A stretch of DNA of 64,000 nt from Brachyhypopomus gauderio (taxonomy: Eukaryota > Chordata > Actinopteri > Gymnotiformes > Hypopomidae), in assembly GCF_052324685.1 (NCBI RefSeq), contig NC_135218.1:12128858-12192857 (forward strand), in the 5' to 3' direction. Below the pieces are notes generated by a model, which worked only from the letters and a program-made list of their open reading frames with translations, was not told the DNA's origin and made no database searches. Position 1 is the first letter of the stretch. The number at the start of each line of letters is the position of its first letter. A program made the translations under genes and the position numbers. Below, piece after piece: positions 39,366-52,200 of this stretch.

Positions 39366-41971
39366 AAGCCCGGATAAATAGGGAGGGTTGCGTCAGGAAG
39401 GGCATCCGGTGTAAAAACTGCACCAAATCAAATGATGCGGATCAAAAATAATTCCATACCGGATCGGTCGAGGCCCTGGTTAACAACGACCGCCACTGGT
39501 GCTGTTGTCCAACAGGGCATTAGCGGAAATTGGATTACTGTTGGGACAAGGAGGAGGAGGAGAGGGGGGAAGAGGGTTCTGAAGCTGAAGGAGAGGACGC
39601 AGAGCAGGAAGGTGGAGGTTAGAGTTGGTACGTTAAATGTGGGCTCTATGACAGGTAAAGGGAGAGAGCTAGCTGATGCAATGGTGAGGAGGAAGATAGA
39701 TATACTGTGTGTACAGGAGACCAAGTGGAAGGGGAGCAAGGCCAGAAGCATTGGTGGTGGTTTCAAACTTCTATCATGGTGTAGACAGGAAGAGAAATGG
39801 AGTAGGGGTAATCCTGAAGGATGAGTTTAGTAAGAGTGTAGTGGAGGTAATGAGATTAAGTGACAGGGTGACCTGTGTAAAGTTAGAGATTGATGGGGTG
39901 ATGATGAATGTCATCAGTGCGTATGCTCCTCAGGTAGGTTGTGATGTGGAGGAGAAAGAAGAATTCTGGAGAGAGTTAGATGAAGTTGTTTTGCAGGTTC
40001 CTAAAGAAGAGAGAGTGGTTATTGGAGCAGATTTAAATTGACATGTTGGTGGAGGGAACAGTGGTGATGAGGAGATGTTGGGTAGATATGGTGTTAACGA
40101 AAGAAATACAGAAGGACAAATGGTGGTAGATTAGATAGTTAGATAGTTAACACTTAGACCTACTTTAAGAAAAAGGAAGAGCACAGGGTAACGTATAAGA
40201 GTGGGGGAAGATGCACACAGGTCGACTATATCCTCTGTAGGAGACGAAACCTGAAAGAGGTTAGTGATTGCAAGGTGTTACCAGGGGAGAGTAGCTAAAC
40301 AGCATAGGATTGTGATATGTAGGATGGTTTTGGTGGTAGAGGAAGAGAGTGAGAGCGGAACCTAAGATCAGGTGGTGGAAGTTAAAGGATGAGGACTGTG
40401 GTGTAAAATTCAGGGATGAGGTGAGACAGGTACTGGGTAATGGTGGTGGTGTTCTGGATACCTGGGATGAGTTTTCAAATGCAGTGAGGGATGTGGCTAG
40501 GAAGGTACTTGGTGTGACCTCAGGACGGAGGAAGATAGACAAGGAGTCGTGGTGGTGGAATGAGGAAGTTCAGGAAAGTTTGAGAGGAAAGCGGTTGGCT
40601 AAAAAGAATTGGGATTTTCAGCGAGATTAAGAAAGTAGACAGAGGTACAAGGAGAGTATTTCGTAAGTCAAAGAGAGCAGTGGCAGAAGCTAAAAAGAAG
40701 GCATATAGGAAGCTGTATGAGAAGTTGGGCACTAAGGAAGGGGAAAAGGATCTGTACAGATTGGCCAGACAGAGAAACCGTGATGGGCAGGATGTGCAGC
40801 AGGTTAGGATGATAAAGGATAAAGGTGGAAATGTGTTGTCTGGTGAGGAGAGTGTCTTGGGGAGGTGGAAGGAGTATTTTGAGGAACTAATGAATCAAGA
40901 GAATGAAAGGGAAAGAAGGTTAGAAGAGGTAGAGGTTGTGAATCAGGAAGTGCCTCAGGTGAGCAAGGAGGAAGTAAGGGCTGCAATTCGGAGAATGAAG
41001 TGTGGTAAGGCAGTTGGACCGGATGATATTCCAGTGGAGGCATGGAAATGTTTGAGAGACAGCAGTGGAGTTTTTGACTGGGTTATTTGACAGAATCTTG
41101 GAAGGTCAGAAGATGCCTGAGGAGTGGAGACGAAGCATAATGGTGCCGATTTTCAAGAATAAGGGTGAAGTTCAGAGCTGTAGTAATTACAGGGGAATAA
41201 AGTTGATCAGTTTATCAGCCAGAAAATCTGGGAAAGAGTAGTGGAAGCAAGGCTTAGAGGAGAGGTAGAGATCTGTGAGCAGCAGTATGGTTTCATGCCA
41301 GCTAAGGGCACCACAGATGCTATGTTTGCTTTGAGAGTGTTAATGGAGAAGTATAGGGAAGGACAGAAGGAGTTACATTGTTTGTTTGTTGACTTAGAGA
41401 AAGCTTATGATGGAGTACCGAGACAGGAGCTGTGGTATTGTATGAGGAAGTCAGGAGTAGCAGAAAAGTTTGTGAGGGTGGTGCAGGATATGTATGCGAA
41501 CAGTGTGACAGCAGTGAGATGTGCGGTAAGAATGACAGATGGGTTTAAAGTGGGGGTAGCACTACATCAGGGATCAGCCCTGAGTCCCTTCCTGTTCGCA
41601 ATCGTCATGGACAGACTGACGGACGAGGTTAGGCAGGAGTCCCCTTGGACTATGATATTTGCTGATGACATTGTGATCTGCAGTGAGAGTAGGGAGCAGG
41701 TGGAGGTGAGCTTGGAAAGGTGGAGATATGCTTTGTAGAGCAGGGGAATGAAAGTGAGCAGGAGTAAAACAGAGTACATGTGTGTGAATGAGAGGGCAGA
41801 CGGTGGACAGTTCCAGTTACAAGGAGTTGATTTGGTGAAGGTTGACAAGTTTACCTACTTAGGGTCGAGGGTACAGAGTAATGGAGGAAGTGTGAAAGAG
41901 AGGTAAAGAAGAGAGTGCAGGCACGGTGGTGTGGATGGCATAAAGTGTCTGGGGTGATCTGTGATAAAAGG
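39366..41971 (+). mobile_element. RTE-like LINE, 3'-truncated and mutated
   Basis: It begins with GGGAGGGTTGCGTCAGGAAG and CATCCGGTGTAAAA near 39384-39415, a leader I know from fish RTE-like LINEs. It then encodes an endonuclease/reverse-transcriptase protein in pieces. It stops abruptly near 41971, inside the region after the reverse transcriptase, so the 3' end is missing. It starts 5 bp after the inverted-repeat element at 38471-39361. Confidence 0.85.
39592..41971 (+). pseudogene. LINE ORF2 (endonuclease + reverse transcriptase), broken
   Basis: Pieces in order: RVGTLNVGSMTGKGRELAD and CVQETKWKGSKAR (start of the APE-type endonuclease); after a frameshift, NGVGVILKDEF, SAYAPQVGCD and VVIGADLN with a stop at 40039-40041; WWWNEEVQESLRGKRLAKK; KDLYRLARQRNRDGQDVQQ, LGRWKEYFEELMNQENE and KCGKAVGPDDIPVEAWKCL (reverse transcriptase start); QYGFMPAKGTTDAMFALR, FVDLEKAYDGVPR and MIFADDIVICSESREQ (the FADD catalytic motif). 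At least five frameshifts or stops separate them. It cannot retrotranspose itself. Confidence 0.9.
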
Positions 41972-42233
41972 GTCTTCTATCTTCTGTGTCTTAGTTGCTT
42001 CATTCTTCGTTTCCAACTGGAGGGAAATGCCTTAACTTTGAATATTCATAGATATAACAGCTAGTGCCTCTGTTCTCGCAATGCTCTCATATCAGTACTT
42101 AAATATCGAAACTTAACAGAGAAAAAGTAGTTTGAACCCTAAAAAGAAAGGTGCCTGGACTTCCGTATAGGCATCAACAGTAATGGAAATCCAAGAAGTG
42201 CTCAGGCTTTTATATGCCTGTCATCCTCTAGAC

Positions 42234-42854
42234 CAGGGGTCGCCAACCTTTTTGAAACTGGGAGCTACTTCTTGGATGCCAATTATTGCGGAGGGCTACC
42301 AGATGCGAGTGTGCGAGTGTCAATTGTAAAGCGGGAAGACCGCTAGCAACCGTGGACAATTTATAATAGCAGCAAAAACATAAACGATGCAGCGCTTTGG
42401 TGCATGGCGCTATAGTGAGCTATTTTTAAAACAAGCACGCGGGCGACTCATGACGTGGGTGACCCCTGGTTTATTCAATATTGACGGCAGCCTAACTTTT
42501 TGATTGACAGCTAATTGAGCAATAGAACATGAGAGGGAGTGTGTTATCATGAATATGTACATGCCGTTACTTGACAACGCGTCCGCGGAGTGATACAGAG
42601 AACGAGAGTACCGTGCTGTTATCACACATATCTGCAGGGTTAGAACACTTCTCAACCAGTCGGATTGTGAACTAACTGTTGTATAATTGGCGAATAATCA
42701 TTTAGTATTAGAAGGGGAGGAACAACTGTGAATTTTGATTGGACATAAATTTAAGTAGATTTCTCGATGGGACATTCATTGGCCCTTTGGCGAGCTACTC
42801 GGAAAGGGGTGGCGAGCTACTGGTAGCTCGCGAGCGACATGTTGGAGACCCCTG
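42234..42854. mobile_element. Non-autonomous hAT transposon with exact 8-bp target duplication
   Basis: The ends are CAGGGGTCGCCAAC (42234) and, reversed, CAGGGGTCTCCAAC (ending 42854); GAGCTAC blocks also pair further in. The element is flanked by CTCTAGAC at 42226-42233 and again at 42855-42862. Eight-base duplications and CAGGGG ends are hallmarks of the hAT superfamily. The 621 bp have no transposase frame. Confidence 0.93.
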
Positions 42855-43227
42855 CTCTAGACTATACTAGTCCATATATTTAAACTCGCTAAATGAATTC
42901 TGCTTACAGTATGAGACTGATATACCAATTATTCACCAGTATCAGTTAAATCTCCAGTTCCATATGTTTAGAGTGGTCCCCACTGTTAGCAGTCTATATA
43001 TCTTACACATTTTGCTACAGGTTACAATATTGCTCAGCTTCGGACAGTTATTTCCTTAAGGTTTCTGCACAGTTAAAATGCTTTCATCCCAACACATTAC
43101 AAATAAACATTAAAGAGTCATCCCTTCTTACTCTCTTTGGTGTTTATTTTTGCATCTGTGTAATATACCTAAGCCTGAAATATATACCTGTCCAATATAT
43201 AAATGCCTAAATTATTTACCTCCTTGC

Positions 43228-43233
43228 AGTGAT
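43228..43233 (+). promoter_or_regulatory. Splice acceptor just before the transporter 2 start codon
   Basis: TTTACCTCCTTGCAG ends at 43229, followed by TGAT and the ATG at 43234. The 5' UTR therefore continues in an upstream exon that was not located. The layout mirrors transporter 1. Confidence 0.7.
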
Positions 43234-46200
43234 ATGGGGCTACATAATGTGTCAGAGGTGCAGTTAAGGACTTCCTCAGGCTCAGGAAGAATAAATACAA
43301 GACTCAAAACAAGGAAGAGGGGCCAATGGTCAACTAAAACTGAATTTCTCTTGGCTGTTGCTGGACAAATCATCGGTCTTGGAAATGTGTGGAGGTTCCC
43401 ATACCTGTGCTACAAGAATGGAGGAGGTGAGTGGAGAGAGAATGAATGACATTTAAATAAAGTAAATATGCCATATTTTGTCAATTGTGATTTTTACACC
43501 GCAATCGTAATTTATCCCCCGCTTTTAACCCATCTGTGCAGTTAGAACACACACACACACACTAGTGATTACTAGGGGGCTGTGGATCACACGTGCCCAG
43601 AGCGGTGGGCAGCTCTAGCCCGGCACCCGGGGAGCAGTTGGGCTTAGATGCCTTGCTCAAGGGCACATCAGTCATGACATCAGGTCTGGGAATCGAACCC
43701 ACGACCCTCCGGTCACAAGACCAGTTCCCTACCACTAGGCCATGACTACTTATTTGTGTGAAAAGTCAACCAATTCTGCTTAAAACTTTGTATTTGGTAT
43801 TTTGTACTAATGTCTTCTAAAGCTTCTGTGCAAAATACAAAGTTGACTATCATGCGTCAAATAATTTGATCTGAATAACAAACGCATCATGAACTAGCAT
43901 TGCTTTTTGATGTTCAGAGCTTTTGTTGAATAAATTGTACAATATTGTACAATATTGTTGTTTGATTAACAAAGGTGTTAAAGAAGAAGACTTACATTTT
44001 GAGTTCATGTAACAACTACAGTGCTTTGCTATAAGAGTAACCTAAATTACTTATGTCACAAACATATCTAAAATTGTTTTGCTTTTCAGGAGTGTTTTTT
44101 ATTCCCTATGTGGTCTTTCTGTTTTCCTGTGGAATTCCACTCTTTCTCTTGGAGACATCTTTGGGTCAGTACACCGGCCAGGGAAGCATCACCTGCTGGA
44201 GGAAGATCTGCCCTCTCTTTGAAGGTGAAGTATACTTTTATGAAGACCCTGTCCTAAGTAAATGTCCAATTTACCTCTTCTCTGAAACTGACCGAATGAA
44301 TCTATGAAATTAAATACATTATGGGGCATGTCTGTGAAATGAAATGCATCCTATTCTGTGATTAACAGTACTCAGATCTTTTAGCTTTTATATATTTCAC
44401 AGGATTAGGATATGGGACGCAGGTAGTTGTTCTGTATTCCAGCATCTTTTACATCATCATTCTGGCCTGGGCTTTCTTCTATCTCTTTTCCTCCTTTAAT
44501 GCTGAGATGCCATGGGCTAGCTGCACTAACCACTGGAACACAGGTATTTTATAACAATAATGTGCACCATTTATGGTTAATGAAAATAAACTTAACATTA
44601 TTACATTAATTTTATTTCAGCATACTATAAAATACACAAATATTTACATATCTCTTGGCCATAGAAACTTGTGTTGAGTTTGACAGGGTGGACAATTTTA
44701 GCAACTTCAGCATACCGCAGAATGCAACTTCACCCGTCAAAGAATTCTGGGAGTGAGTCATTTGTGTTGTGATTATGATAACATTATTATCATTACATTC
44801 CATCCTCCAAGAAGGCATTCACTAGTCCAAACGTGGTGTTTGTTCTCCAGGAGGAGAGTGCTAAATATCACAGGTAGTGTGAATGAGTTGGGCAGCGTGA
44901 GGTGGGAGCTGGCTCTGTGTCTCCTGCTGGCCTGGATCATCTGCTACTTCTGTGTGTGGAAGGGAGTGAAGTCTACAGGCAAGGTGGGAGAAACATGAGA
45001 CTCAGAAGATCTTAGTGGTGGATTTACAAACTCATGAATAAATATTTTATTTATTAAAAATGAATTTATCTTTTATTTATTCATGCCATGTTTATATATT
45101 GTATTCAAGAGGGAGAAACATTGGTCTTTTCATTCTCAGGTGGTCTATTTCACTGCTACTTTTCCTTATGTGATGTTGGTGGTGCTCTTGGTGCGTGGAC
45201 TCACATTACCTGGAGCTGTAAATGGGATCATTTTCTATCTCTATCCAGATCCTACACGCCTCGCAGACCCACAGGTAGAAATATGGATTCTGAAAAAAGA
45301 TTCTATATTACAACACTAGCACTGTTCCCTGTGTATAGTTAGTATATTCTCCATAGTCTCATTCAATGCATTTATTTTTTTATGACACACTATGTTGTGG
45401 AAACTTGTATCCAAAAGAGTATAATGGGTTCCAGGTGTAAGTAATAATCACATGTTGGATTTCATGGGGTAACAATATTTTTCCTGTTCCTCAGTAAGGT
45501 GGTCAGTGAGTTGTGAGGACACTTCTTTCTCTTTTGCCATGTAGGTGTGGATGGATGCTGGAACACAGATTTTCTACTCTTATGCTCTCTGCATGGGGTG
45601 TCTCACTGCTCTGGGAAGCTACAACAAGTACAACAACAACTGCTACAAGTGAGCAAGCTAAGCTCATAAGAAATCATGTGCAATTATCTACAATAACCGG
45701 CATGCTTCATGAACGTAGATAATTTGTATACACTTTAACCACACTAAATCTTGCAGTGTTAGAAATTCTGCCTTCAGGAATCAGGTTCAGATTCAGGAGT
45801 CAGGAAACTGGACGGCTTCTGTGTTGATAGGTTTATTGACACACAGAGTATATGGTATAAGGTTGATTGCGATCAGTCCCAGTGTAATCTAATTTGGGAG
45901 GACCTTATATACATTGAGAAATGTGGGAGGGGGAAGGAGGAAGAAGAGGAGTTTAAGGAGGGGCCAATGTGGGATAAGGGTGAGAGCATTTGGGGAGGGT
46001 TTAAAGTCGTCACCTCAGGGTTAAGACTTAAAAGGACTATACAAACAAAGGAGGGAGGTGTTGACTCTATGCAAGATTGGCAACCATCAATAATTCTCAG
46101 GCATATGATGGTTGCCAAATTAGGGGGTTGATTGTATTACTTCATGGTTGGTAGACAGATGGCAGACGTAGAGTAATAAAGACCTCCATAAAGAAAGGGG

Positions 46201-49200
46201 TGAAAGAAGCATATTTTCTCTCAGTAGCCATGTAGACTTTATGTGCACTTTCTGACCACGATAAGTGACCTTACAGGATACTATTTGAATATTAGAGCAG
46301 TCACTGACAGTGTTCAAACCTCACAAGCATGCTATTACTATTTAACATCGTGTAGCATTTATGTTATATCCAGTGATTCCTTTAAAATAATCAAGTTTCC
46401 AGTTGCACGAGGGACAGACCTTTAATAGATTAATCTGGATGTTATCCATATAACGGTGAAATTCCATTTTAACATGGCTTATGTTCACAGGTCATTTGCA
46501 AATAATCAACTGAAAATGTTCTGGCAAGGTAGGCTGGACACAAGTGCAGACTCTAAAATAGTTTAACAAAACAACTAACACTACAGAAAGTATACTGACA
46601 TAAACAAAGACAAACCAAACATTAACCTAACACTGAAGGCAAAAACCTATTACATTGAACAGGGGAGACATAAAGGCAATATAGACATGAAACAGCAAGA
46701 TCACAAACAGCATATAAACTAAGAGTACTTACTACAATAATCAACCACACAAGAGACTAAACACAAGAGACTAAACAAGGGTGGGGTGTGAAGACAGACA
46801 CTATCATGAATTTAAAAAAAAAAGGCACACAAAAGAAAACCAAAGCAACCCGAGTGGGATGTCTTAGAACGGAGATAGAAGTGTAACATGAGAAGGTGAC
46901 AATCTGCTTTTTGTCAGTACTGTAAGAGGTAAAGTAGTCCAAAGCAGAATGAGTACTACGGTCTTATAGAACGAGGGAACCTGACCAAGCATTACTTTAT
47001 TAACACTAGTTGTGAGATGATGAACAAAAACAGCTAGGCAAGCTTTAGGATTAGTGGGTGAGGGATTTAGAGCAGTTGGTAAATCTAGAAGCAGTAGTTA
47101 TATCGTTAAAAGAAAATCAATAGCATTAAAAGTTGAAAGGCAGGAAGAGGATGAATTGCTGGGTGGAGTGTGAATGACTTGGGGATTTGCATCAAAGATG
47201 TTTACTTTCAAAGTGTAAAAAAGATTGTAAATGTTCAGAGAGCACAGCTACGTTCTGTATATAATGTAAGATGTGCTGTGGAGCTCTCCATCAATTCTCA
47301 TCATCCTCCAGCAAAATAAAATTATTTTAGCTGCTCCAAATGGTAATGTGAATCTTAGCCATTAGCTCATCTGTGATCTTTCAGAATAATTTGTTAAATA
47401 AATGTCACAGAGGAGCTAATGACTAACAGTTAGCATGCTATACCAGCTTTGACCACGAGGGGATGATACAGTTCAATAAACAAACGGGCAATAAAAAAAT
47501 GAAGGCTGGCCATCATTAAAGGTGAGTCTACTTATTTAGTTGCTCACATTTGTATTAAACTTAATCATACTAGGTGATGCTATGGATGAAGAAGTGACCT
47601 TATTTAAGTTTAGATCTAAAGCAAACAGTTTGAACAGCTCAGCTCAAATTAAATAAATATAACAAAGTAATAAATATAACATTCTAAACATCTTCCTTTG
47701 GTTTGGTCTATCTTGCAAATGTTTTGAAACATACATTAGAAGTGTAAGTTGATTCACAATTTAGGGTTTTAGGGTTCACAAAGGCCAGGAAAACCAGACA
47801 GGGTTTCCCAACAATTCTCAATAGCAGCCAGAGGAGGCAAATAAGAACATGTGAGCGGTTTCCTGCACCAACAAAACATCTCCATTTACATTTACATCTC
47901 CAAAAAACATCTCCACTGTTGTTAATAGCAAAACTGGAGAGATAAGGCTAAAGATAAGATAAAGGATCAAATCTAGAGAAAAAGAACTGTGTGTGACACC
48001 ATGGTTAATCTTGATAGAACATTTTGTGCTGAGAATCCAGAGCAATGTGTGTCCAAAGCTCACATCTTCAAATTCAGGCTATTTTGGATAATTAGGACCA
48101 AAGTCACAGACAGGGACACAAGTGCATGCAAAATGTATGAGAACGTCAGTCTAAAAATAAAAAGGTTGTAGCAGCTTGGGGTCATCAAAACAACAAGCAC
48201 AAGAGACAATGTAGACTCCAGTTTGTGTGACACAAACATGTGCTGCATGTATAGCCAATCTTAATCTTAAAGCCTCAAAAGAAAATCTATCTTTAAATGC
48301 CTTTAAATGTTCATTTTGTATGCCCTTTGAATCAGGATTTTATGAGAATTAATCAATTATACATGATCTCCTATTAATGCCCATCAGGAGCAGATGGAAG
48401 TTCCTTCCATCGATCTAAACTTTATAAGCTACTTATTTCATCCATAGCATCACCCGTTATCATAAATAATAATAATAATAATAATAGCTACATGTGATTG
48501 AGATGGGGGAGGAGGTGGATGGTGTGAGGGAGGCGATCACTGGTTCTTTGGTCTAGTGGTCAGAGCTCCTGTTTACTTACAGTCAGCTCTGGGTTCAAGT
48601 CCTGGGTAGGTCGGCGGCCTTCAGCCTTCATCACACATGGTGTCAGTGTCACGCTACGGTCCCCGAACCCTTCCTTTGGGGCGTGTGTTAACGTTGTCTG
48701 CGTCTACTCGTCTGCGTCAGTGTATCTCCGTGGGTGCGGGTGTGTCTTGTAATTATCCGTTTCACCTGTGGCTTGTCTCGTCATCACGTGGGGTTGATGT
48801 GGTCTGCTCGTCGTTGTCTAAGTCTACACGTCGCGTTGTATGTTTGAATGTTTATCGTGCGCTATTGCGCAATCCACGTGTGCAAATAAAAGTGGCGTCT
48901 GTCGCAACAAGGACTCTGTGTCTCGTCCGTCTGCCACCGCCCAGCGTCACAGTCAGAAGTGGAATAACCCAAGGGGTGTGAAGCCCAGTGTGAGGACCCC
49001 TGTTAAGGGGCAGGGATGAAATGTTGATTATGGAATAGAGAATTTTTTATTAGATCAGAATTGTGAGAAGTTTGGGTGGAGTTGAAGGGAGAAATCTGTT
49101 TAGCAGCATGTTTAAGTTTGAAAATACAGGGAAGAAATGTTGAGTTTGTTAGTTTTGTCCTTAAAAAATCCAAGAAAAACATTGCAATACTCCATTAATG

Positions 49201-52200
49201 GAAGGACGGGGACATCACAGGCAGCTTAAGTTTGTTAATGGTAGAGAAAAGCAATCTAGACCTAAATCCAGTACCATGTATAACAGCTGAAATGCAGGAA
49301 AAGCAGGCAGTGTTCAGGGCTGTCCTGCATCTAAGCATATGGTCAGTGTAGGTGTAATGGTAGCCGGCCCTTATCTCCTCCTTTGTATTCGTATATGTGT
49401 AGGTGTGTGTTACCGTTTCACCTGTCCCTTGTCTTGTTAATGTTGTGTTGCATGTGCGAATGGTGTATTTAATGTGTATATGCCATTTCTCTATCTTTGT
49501 TTAATTCAAGTCCCATGCTGTGTGTTCACTTCTTGTTGATTGTTTAAATAAATCTGTTCAAAATGAAAACAACGCCTCGGCATCCTGTCTCGATCCTCAC
49601 AACGGTACAGTCCTCTGCGGCTATTAGCCATGGGACAAGGAGCCCTGGAACTCCTGCCAAGGGGGCTTCTCCCAAGCTTCCTTCAAGTCTCCGTCCTACT
49701 ACGAGAAGTCAGAGTGCTCATAGGAGAAACTGGGGAGCTCACAAGCAGGTCAAAGGCATCGATGGAACAGGAGGAACCGTCTAGTGACTCTGGCTTGGAC
49801 ATGGAGGTGGAGTAGGAGGGCTCTGCTCCCAGAGGCCAGTGTGCACTGCCCTGCTTCCAGTGCACGCCTCCCAGAACCTGCTCAAGGCCCTGAGGGTCAG
49901 TGCGCCCCCTATGAGCATCCGGCTCCCAGCATGGTGTCCAGGATCCTCCATTATCTTTATGCCGGTTTCTGTCCCAGTCTGTGTCCCCATGACTGTCTTT
50001 GTGTGTGTCCCAGTGTTGCCCCTTCCTATTACTGTCCTTGTCTTTGTCCCTGTCATCGTGTCAGTTCCTGTCTTTGTTGAGTGTGTGTTGCCCCCTGTAG
50101 TCCCTGAGTGGGCATTGTAGGTGTGGCATGCCAGCCGGCTCCTACCTGGAGCATCTGCTCCTGGGGTGTTCTGGACAATGCAGTTCTGGCGCTCTGGTCC
50201 CATCCTTGAGTGCAGGTCTGGGGACAGTCCGCTGGTGCTAGGCACTCTGGGATTGAATAGTAATGGAACTGTTATGGTAGCTGCTCCCACTACTCTTGTG
50301 TGTGCTTGTGTGTCTTCATCTGTGTGTGTGCATCTGTGTGTGTGCGTCTTCTCATTTCACCTGTTCCTTGTTTTGTTAACATGATTTGTGTGCGTGGTTA
50401 GTGTATGTGTATTTAAGTGTGCATGTTGTTGGTGTCATTACTCAGTCAATGTCTACAAGTCCTGTGCTGCTTTTCCCCTCCTTGTTCATTGTTTATATAA
50501 ATCCACTCAAAACACCTCCGTATCGTGCCTCTATCCTAGCAACGTTACAGTAGACAACTGCATGAACATTAAGACTAGTTTTCTTAGGGAGACCCAAACC
50601 AATAGCCTTCTGTAAACTAAATGATCATATCATCAGACAGCAGAAAGAACAGAGGATGTAGATAATCAGAAAGGAACAGGTCTCAAGTCTTTGAGCCCTG
50701 TGATGGCTGGTGAGGTCTATTACTGTATAAGATGAAAACATGATGTAAGACGTGTTTTGCAAATTTAAACTCATACATTTACATGGATATTAAAATGACC
50801 AATAAATTACAGGCATAAGGAGTTCAAAAAAACAATAAGCAGTAATCAGTTCTAATATTTCAGATATTTAAGAGCAAGGTATTTAAAGGACGAAACATGT
50901 AAGGCAGATGTATTGCAGATGTATTGCAGATTAGTGACCACTACCTTGTCTAATAGAACAGGGTTTACAAATGTAATTAAAATTAGACGTTCTTGTCTGG
51001 AGCATACAGGTTACAGAGACTGCCATTAGATCACAGAGAATGGGCTTGAGTGTATGAGGTAGTCCAGAACAGAATATGGGAGCAGTGTGGAGTGGACTGA
51101 GAGGTGAACAGGGAGCAATCTATGCCATTTTGCCCAGAGCGGGAAGCGGGTGCACATAAAGTTAGAGCTTTAGTATTTTCTCTCGCTCGGAGTTCATTCC
51201 CATACCACTCCAGTGGTACACGTGACAACGTCCCATATTTAAGTTACACAACGCATAAGTTACACCAAATATTCTTGCAGAGTCGATGGAAATGTGTTTA
51301 GTTAAAATTCCTAACGTTGAACAAAAATTAGGTGGTATCAAAAGATTCAGTGTGTGAACTAAAGACACATCTCCAAGACTCATGCACCTTCACCTTTTTC
51401 ATGCACCTTGTCATGTCCCTGCATGACGCACAGTTGGATGAATACAGTTTTTTGCTATTGTAAAAATAGCTTGAAGTAGCACTGAAGTATGACACCTGTT
51501 TGCGTATGTTGAGAGGTGAAGCAGGAGCCTAAGGCAGCACAGCGAATGCACAAGTCCAGGGAACTGAAGCAGTGAAAAACTCTCAGTCAGCATAAATAGG
51601 AAGGCAGCAAGGCTAGCAGAGAATCGCTAGTGAAACCACGCTCATTCACATAGCATGAATGGAAGTGCAGCTCTGGTGAAGGCAGACACACTCGCTCAGC
51701 AGTCAAACACAAACTCACAGTCGATGTAAAGGACGCAGCAGCAGCAGTACCCGGCCCGTCTGCCACTGAAGGGCAAAGACCAGGAGTGGCAAAACCAGGC
51801 TTGTTCAGCCAGTGTGTAAAGGATACCCAGAGGTGAACCCAGTGACATTTAGCTAGCATGGGGGCAGAGGAGTATCAATAGAAACAGGCACCCGAATGGA
51901 GCACAGAGTACCCATAGAACTAGTCTAGACATGGAAGACCAGCAGCAGAGAAGTCTAGACCTGCTCAGTCATTGTAAAGGGTAGTACCTGCTGTAATGTC
52001 ATATATGCTCAATACGTGCTATATTTGACATACATGGCAAATTAGCTCTGGCCTGTGAGTATTCTAGCTTTTCAATCTTTAAGTGTTTTTTAATTTGACA
52101 AGATAAATACATTGACAAAATATAATCAATATAAATGGCAATAAATTTGAAATCATAAAAAAAAACTAATTTTTCAATGCAATGTAGCAAACAATTCAGT

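Noticed and set aside
39428..39766. Minus-strand 112-codon frame over the LINE
   Set aside because: Shadow of the plus-strand LINE ORF2 endonuclease.
48545..48612. Functional tRNA-Glu gene
   Set aside because: A- and B-box-like parts are present but the acceptor and anticodon stems do not pair and no terminator run follows.
49781..50290. Minus-strand 169-codon Thr/Gly-rich frame
   Set aside because: It translates the repetitive interior of the paired-LTR element and has no gag, pol or env feature.
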